The notes under the pieces are model-generated. The model was not told where the DNA came from. It did not search any database and saw only the letters and a list, made by a program, of their open reading frames with translations. The translations under genes were made by a program, and so were the position numbers. Source: Methanobacteriota archaeon (GTDB lineage: Archaea; Methanobacteriota; Methanobacteria; Methanobacteriales; Methanobacteriaceae). From it: a stretch of DNA of 9,438 bases. The DNA lies in the NCBI GenBank assembly GCA_023409695.1, contig JAEYQZ010000267.1, positions 1-9,438 of the forward strand. The letters are read 5' to 3'. Position 1 is the first letter of the stretch. Every line of letters begins with the position of its first letter. Below are positions 6,784 to 9,438 of this stretch, piece by piece.

Positions 6784-6833
6784 TTTATCACAATTTCAGT
6801 TATATGACAATTTATTTTCTTAACTTTGAATAT

Positions 6834-6841
6834 TATTTAAA
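6834..6841 (-). promoter_or_regulatory. Candidate argB TATA box
   Basis: TTTAAATA (6841-6834 on the minus strand) lies about 51 nt upstream of the argB ATG. A start about 25 nt downstream would leave a leader of roughly 30 nt. The spacer is very AT-rich, so this is a tentative assignment; read-through from argJ is the alternative. Confidence 0.3.
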
Positions 6842-6957
6842 TTGATTATAAGATAAAAATTTAATATTTAATAACACATTCCTACCATTTAAAATATTTG
6901 ATAAGATTAAATTAGTGCAAAATATAATTTAGTATACTTGGTTGAATTAATCAACGA

Positions 6958-6987
6958 TACTATATCCTGAATTAATTTCACATAATC
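6958..6987 (-). repeat. Decayed duplicate of the argJ 3' end
   Basis: This 30-nt segment matches 7045-7075, the last codons of argJ, in the same orientation. Aligned over 31 positions there are two adjacent substitutions and one missing base. It lies 52 nt beyond the argJ stop. In argJ the segment encodes the conserved end DYVKINSEYS. The copy has lost the frame and encodes nothing recognisable. Confidence 0.7.
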
Positions 6988-7039
6988 CATGTAACCTGAA
7001 ATCTTAAATCTTTGATTTCACGTTGATCAAAAACATTAT

Positions 7040-8233
7040 TCATGTACTATACTCTGAATTAATTTTCACATAATCGTATGATAAATCACACCCATATGCA
7101 GTAGCAGAATATTCTCCAAGGTTGAGATCAACAATTATTTCAATTTCATCATTCTGCATTATTTTTTCTGCAATTTTAAGCTCATCAGTCCCATCAAAAG
7201 CCAGAATAGAACCTTTTTCCACGATTTTAACAGTTTCATCATCTGACTTGAATGTTATATCTACAAGGTTCTCATCCATGTCCGCCCCAGAATATCCTAC
7301 AGCAGCGACTACTCTACCCCAGTTGGGGTCAGCTCCGAATAAAGCTGTTTTTACAAGTGATGATCCAACGATAGCTTTTGATGCTGCTTTTGCATCTTCC
7401 TCAGATGCAGCACCATCTACATGAACTTCCATGTATTTAGTTTCCCCTTCCGCGTCTTTTGCCATCATCTTTGCAAGTTCAATACATACGTACTCAAGTG
7501 CTTCCTGGAAATTTTCATCTATCTTCCCTGAATTTCCATTTGACATTAATATAACGGTGTCATTGGTACTTTCATCACCATCTACAACAACCATATTGAA
7601 TGATTTATCCACTGCTTTTTTAAGAGCACTATTTAATTCTTCAGATGAGGCTTTAACGTCGGTTACGATGAAACAAAGCATTGTACCCATATTGGGCGCT
7701 ATCATTCCAGAGCCCTTAGTTATACCCCCAATTTTAACGGTGCTTCCATCTTTAAGAGTAGTTTGGACTGCAAATTCCTTTGAAAATGTATCCGTTGTCA
7801 TTATAGCTTCTGCAGCTGCAAATGAAGCTTCGGGAGAATTCTCAAGGGTATCCAGTGACTCATCTATGATTCCGTTTATAATATCTAAAGGCAGCTTCCT
7901 TCCAATTATACCAGTAGATGCAACGGCTACATCATTTAATTCAATATTTAATTTATCTGCAACCCTTTTTGTCATTTCTTTTGCATTTTTGATGCCTTCT
8001 TCGCCGGTAAAACAATTGGCATTTCCACTGTTTGCAACGATTGCTGATAATTTTCCGTCTTTAATCGCGTCCTTTGTAACAATAACAGGTGCTGCCACCA
8101 CTTTATTTGAGGTAAAAACTGCAGATGCCGTATTTTCTTTACTAACTATTACAGATACTCCATATTTCCCTTTACGAGAACCTGAAGCTAGAACACCATC
8201 TACAGCACATATTCCTCCGTTTATTATTTCCAT
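7040..8233 (-). CDS. argJ: Glutamate N-acetyltransferase / ornithine acetyltransferase
   Basis: ArgJ transfers acetyl from N-acetylornithine to glutamate, closing the acetyl cycle of arginine synthesis. Some members also make N-acetylglutamate from acetyl-CoA, and which type this is cannot be read with confidence. The 397-residue protein has the normal length. Conserved parts are VANSGNANCFTGEEG (66-80), the oxyanion-hole segment STGIIGRKL (106-114), the self-cleavage site KGSGMIAPNMGTML (173-186), GADPNWGRV (300-308) and the C-terminal GCDLSYDYVKIN (381-392). Thr184 is the expected nucleophile, freed as the N-terminus of the beta chain by autoproteolysis. The residue before it is Gly183, where the well-known bacterial enzymes have Ala. 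ATG 8233-8231 is preceded by GGAG at good spacing. It is followed on the same strand by argB. Confidence 0.96.
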   Translation of the reverse strand: MEIINGGICAVDGVLASGSRKGKYGVSVIVSKENTASAVFTSNKVVAAPVIVTKDAIKDGKLSAIVANSGNANCFTGEEGIKNAKEMTKRVADKLNIELNDVAVASTGIIGRKLPLDIINGIIDESLDTLENSPEASFAAAEAIMTTDTFSKEFAVQTTLKDGSTVKIGGITKGSGMIAPNMGTMLCFIVTDVKASSEELNSALKKAVDKSFNMVVVDGDESTNDTVILMSNGNSGKIDENFQEALEYVCIELAKMMAKDAEGETKYMEVHVDGAASEEDAKAASKAIVGSSLVKTALFGADPNWGRVVAAVGYSGADMDENLVDITFKSDDETVKIVEKGSILAFDGTDELKIAEKIMQNDEIEIIVDLNLGEYSATAYGCDLSYDYVKINSEYST

Positions 8234-8291
8234 AAAAATTCTCCATTAGCATTATTTTAAAATCAGGTCTAATCAAATAAAATTAGAAAAT

Positions 8292-8306
8292 AGTGATTCA
8301 ATCACT
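8292..8306. repeat. 15-bp palindrome upstream of argJ
   Basis: AGTGATTCAATCACT is a perfect inverted repeat of two 7-nt arms around one base. It lies 59 nt upstream of the argJ start and 21 nt past the stop of the upstream gene. It directly follows a TATA-like element, so it fits a repressor site at the argJ promoter. As RNA it could also form a 5-bp stem with a 5-nt loop, followed by T-rich sequence, and so help end the upstream transcript. Confidence 0.5.
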
Positions 8307-8307
8307 G

Positions 8308-8316
8308 AAATATTTA
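8308..8316 (-). promoter_or_regulatory. Candidate argJ TATA box
   Basis: On the minus strand TAAATATTT (8316-8308) lies about 75 nt upstream of argJ. Transcription would start near 8285, which places the palindrome 8292-8306 between the TATA box and the start point. Other AT-rich matches exist nearer the gene. Confidence 0.35.
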
Positions 8317-8326
8317 CACTATTTAA

Positions 8327-8743
8327 TTAGTTACTACTACCGCTTCCGCCGGTGCTACTCCCATCGCTTCCACCACTACTAGTGCTTCCATCGGTGTTGC
8401 CCCCGCTGCTTCCACCACTACTACTTCCACCACTGCTAGTGCTTCCACTACTACTGCCTCCACTATTACTACTACCACTGTTACTAGTGCTTCCGCTACT
8501 GTCACTATTTTCTGTATAAGTAGATTCTGAGTCTGTACTGTTTACATTGGTTTTAGGTTCTGTATTTATGTTGACGTTTTTTGTAGAAGGGACCTGTATA
8601 TCTTGATTGGTTGAGACCTGTGTAGTGTTTTGAGTATTGTTTTGATCCAAACCCATTACTATTCCTGCTCCTGATCCAAATCCAAAAGCGATTAATGATA
8701 TAATCAGTCCGATAATGGCTTTTGCTTCAGTTTCTGGCTTCAT
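8327..8743 (-). CDS. Small membrane-anchored protein with Ser/Gly-rich tail
   Basis: I do not recognise the family. The 138-residue protein has a short charged N-terminus (MKPETEAK), one hydrophobic Gly-rich helix (about 9-30), then an Asn/Thr-rich part (about 33-80) with three N-glycosylation sequons (N35, N39, N68), and a tail from about 83 to the end made almost only of Ser and Gly with a few Thr, Asn and Asp. The helix could be a membrane anchor or an uncleaved signal, with the tail outside the cell as a flexible, possibly glycosylated stalk. No archaeal pilin-type cleavage site is evident. ATG 8743-8741 follows GTGGT at close spacing, and the frame stays open through highly repetitive DNA, which supports selection on the protein. 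It stands alone between the cyclase-like gene and argJ on the same strand. Confidence 0.7.
   Translation of the reverse strand: MKPETEAKAIIGLIISLIAFGFGSGAGIVMGLDQNNTQNTTQVSTNQDIQVPSTKNVNINTEPKTNVNSTDSESTYTENSDSSGSTSNSGSSNSGGSSSGSTSSGGSSSGGSSGGNTDGSTSSGGSDGSSTGGSGSSN
8330..8497 (-). repeat. Degenerate triplet repeat encoding the Ser/Gly tail
   Basis: The tail is built from AGT, AGC, GGT and GGA codons in recurring blocks. GGAAGCACTAG(T/C)AGTGGTGGAAG, for example, appears twice. Such tracts change length by replication slippage, so the tail length may vary between strains. The repeats also hold a second minus-strand frame open without a real gene. Confidence 0.65.
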
Positions 8744-8780
8744 AATACCACTCTAGTTTTCTATTGTAAGTTTTAATTAA

Positions 8781-8790
8781 TAAATATAAT
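8781..8790 (-). promoter_or_regulatory. Candidate promoter of the Ser/Gly-tail gene
   Basis: ATTATATTTA on the minus strand (8790-8781) is a good TATA-like element 38-47 nt upstream of the ATG at 8743. It would give a start near 8760 and a short leader. It lies just past the stop of the cyclase-like gene, so the two genes are probably not dependent on one transcript. Confidence 0.4.
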
Positions 8791-8832
8791 GGTTTAACTT
8801 AACCTCTGTGTCTAGATCTTTACTAGATTAAA

Positions 8833-9438
8833 CTATGTTGCAATTGCATATAAAAGAGCAAGGAATATTGCTACAACACCAAATTCCCAATATCCAACGC
8901 CCCATCCAATGAATGTAGCTACAAACACAAAGATAAATATTAATACTGCCTTAGATTTTCCGTGCATTAAAAAATCTATGATAGATCTTGAGAATTCAGA
9001 AGGAATGTAATATGCATATGTTCCATCTGCAATATCAAATACCATAACAGGGCTGTTATTCCATATTTTGACTTCATCTGCTATCTGGGCTCTTTCTCCA
9101 GATTCCCTTCTGCTTTTTCCTATACCTGCCCTTAACATTGCACCATGGTTTAAAGCATGCCATGCAGAATCAATACCTGCCTGCATTGCTGCATGTTTAG
9201 TTGGGAAATTAGCGACAAAATCATCCCCTCCTTCCCTGTATCCTTCAATTTTTCCGTTGCATTCATTCTCAATAAAATTTTTAATATCTGTCATTATTTC
9301 AACGAGCTTATCACGCCCATTTTCCGCAATAAACTTTGTAGAATCTATCATATCAATGAATAGATAATTATCATAAACTGCAGGGGCACCTTTCAATTTT
9401 CCAGTTTTACCTGAAAATACAACTGCATATTCTCCCCC
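8833..9438 (-). CDS. Partial cyclase/GGDEF-like protein with two C-terminal membrane helices
   Basis: The frame is open to the right edge, so the N-terminus is missing; 201 residues are visible, counted here from the edge. Residues about 24-130 resemble the palm fold shared by class III nucleotide cyclases and GGDEF enzymes. FIDMIDST (27-34) holds the first metal-type Asp, GYREGGDDF (66-74) holds the second acidic pair on a turn, and MLRAGIG (101-107) is the following strand. Two membrane helices follow at about 163-180 and 184-200, then the protein ends. The domain would thus face the cytoplasm and be tethered by its C-terminus. Whether it makes a cyclic nucleotide, degrades one or only binds a nucleotide cannot be told. 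A TTG at 9394-9396 could be read as a start, but the in-frame residues before it (GGEYAVVFSGKTGK) look like real protein sequence. Confidence 0.75.
   Translation of the reverse strand, partial: GGEYAVVFSGKTGKLKGAPAVYDNYLFIDMIDSTKFIAENGRDKLVEIMTDIKNFIENECNGKIEGYREGGDDFVANFPTKHAAMQAGIDSAWHALNHGAMLRAGIGKSRRESGERAQIADEVKIWNNSPVMVFDIADGTYAYYIPSEFSRSIIDFLMHGKSKAVLIFIFVFVATFIGWGVGYWEFGVVAIFLALLYAIAT

Noticed and set aside
6941..6955. Hairpin GTTGA/TCAAC in the argJ-argB spacer as an argJ terminator
   Set aside because: The 5-bp stem has no T-run after it on the minus strand and is beside the decayed repeat, so I could not support a terminator call.
7431..8249. Long plus-strand open frame opposite argJ
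   Set aside because: It is antisense to a full-length, clearly conserved argJ, and its Ser/Ile/Phe-rich translation is typical of a shadow frame.
8323..8505. Minus-strand open frame rich in Val, Ala and Glu
   Set aside because: It is the second frame of the Ser/Gly triplet repeat. The composition follows from the repeat and no ribosome-binding site or domain is present.
9394..9396. TTG as the true start of the cyclase-like gene
   Set aside because: The frame stays open to the window edge with protein-like sequence before it, and no ribosome-binding site precedes the TTG, so the gene is better treated as cut by the edge.

Overview
The window looks like chromosomal DNA from a methanogenic archaeon of the order Methanobacteriales, probably Methanobacterium or a close relative. 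The DNA is AT-rich, start sites carry archaeal ribosome-binding sites of the GGAGG/GGTGA type, and a good BRE/TATA promoter is visible. The SecD and SecF proteins are of the short archaeal type. A secreted transglutaminase-fold protein resembles cell-surface proteins I know from pseudomurein-walled methanogens. The genus is inference; no rRNA or other marker gene is present.

Layout, left to right. Positions 99-2685 (minus strand) hold a compact three-gene unit read right to left: an FMN-binding flavodoxin-like protein, secF and secD. The first two genes are 12 nt apart, and secF and secD overlap by an ATGA junction. The unit ends in a hairpin plus poly-T terminator that overlaps the secD stop codon. 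Positions 2922-3932 hold argC (minus). A gene-free AT-rich stretch of about 740 nt follows; it holds the argC promoter region on one side and a strong BRE/TATA promoter on the other. Positions 4678-5694 hold a secreted protein with a sequon-rich, Lys/Thr-rich linker and a C-terminal Cys-His-Asp transglutaminase-fold domain (plus). Positions 5902-6783 hold argB and 7040-8233 hold argJ (both minus), separated by a spacer with a decayed second copy of the argJ 3' end. Positions 8327-8743 (minus) encode a small membrane-anchored protein with a Ser/Gly-rich tail. From 8833 to the right edge (minus) lies a partial gene for a nucleotide-cyclase/GGDEF-like domain with two C-terminal membrane helices.

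Functionally, ArgJ, ArgB and ArgC supply the acetyl cycle of arginine biosynthesis: transfer of acetyl from N-acetylornithine to glutamate, phosphorylation of N-acetylglutamate, and reduction to the semialdehyde. They share a strand, but the wall-type gene is inserted between argC and argB on the other strand, and each arg gene appears to have its own promoter region. SecD/SecF help protein export, which the secreted transglutaminase-like protein and the Ser/Gly-tail protein would depend on.

I see no mobile element, CRISPR array, tRNA or rRNA, and no convincing new multi-gene system. The observations most worth checking are the non-canonical start region of the transglutaminase-like gene, the duplicated argJ tail, the palindrome at the argJ promoter, the repeated motif at the argC promoter, and the membrane-tethered cyclase-like gene at the right edge.
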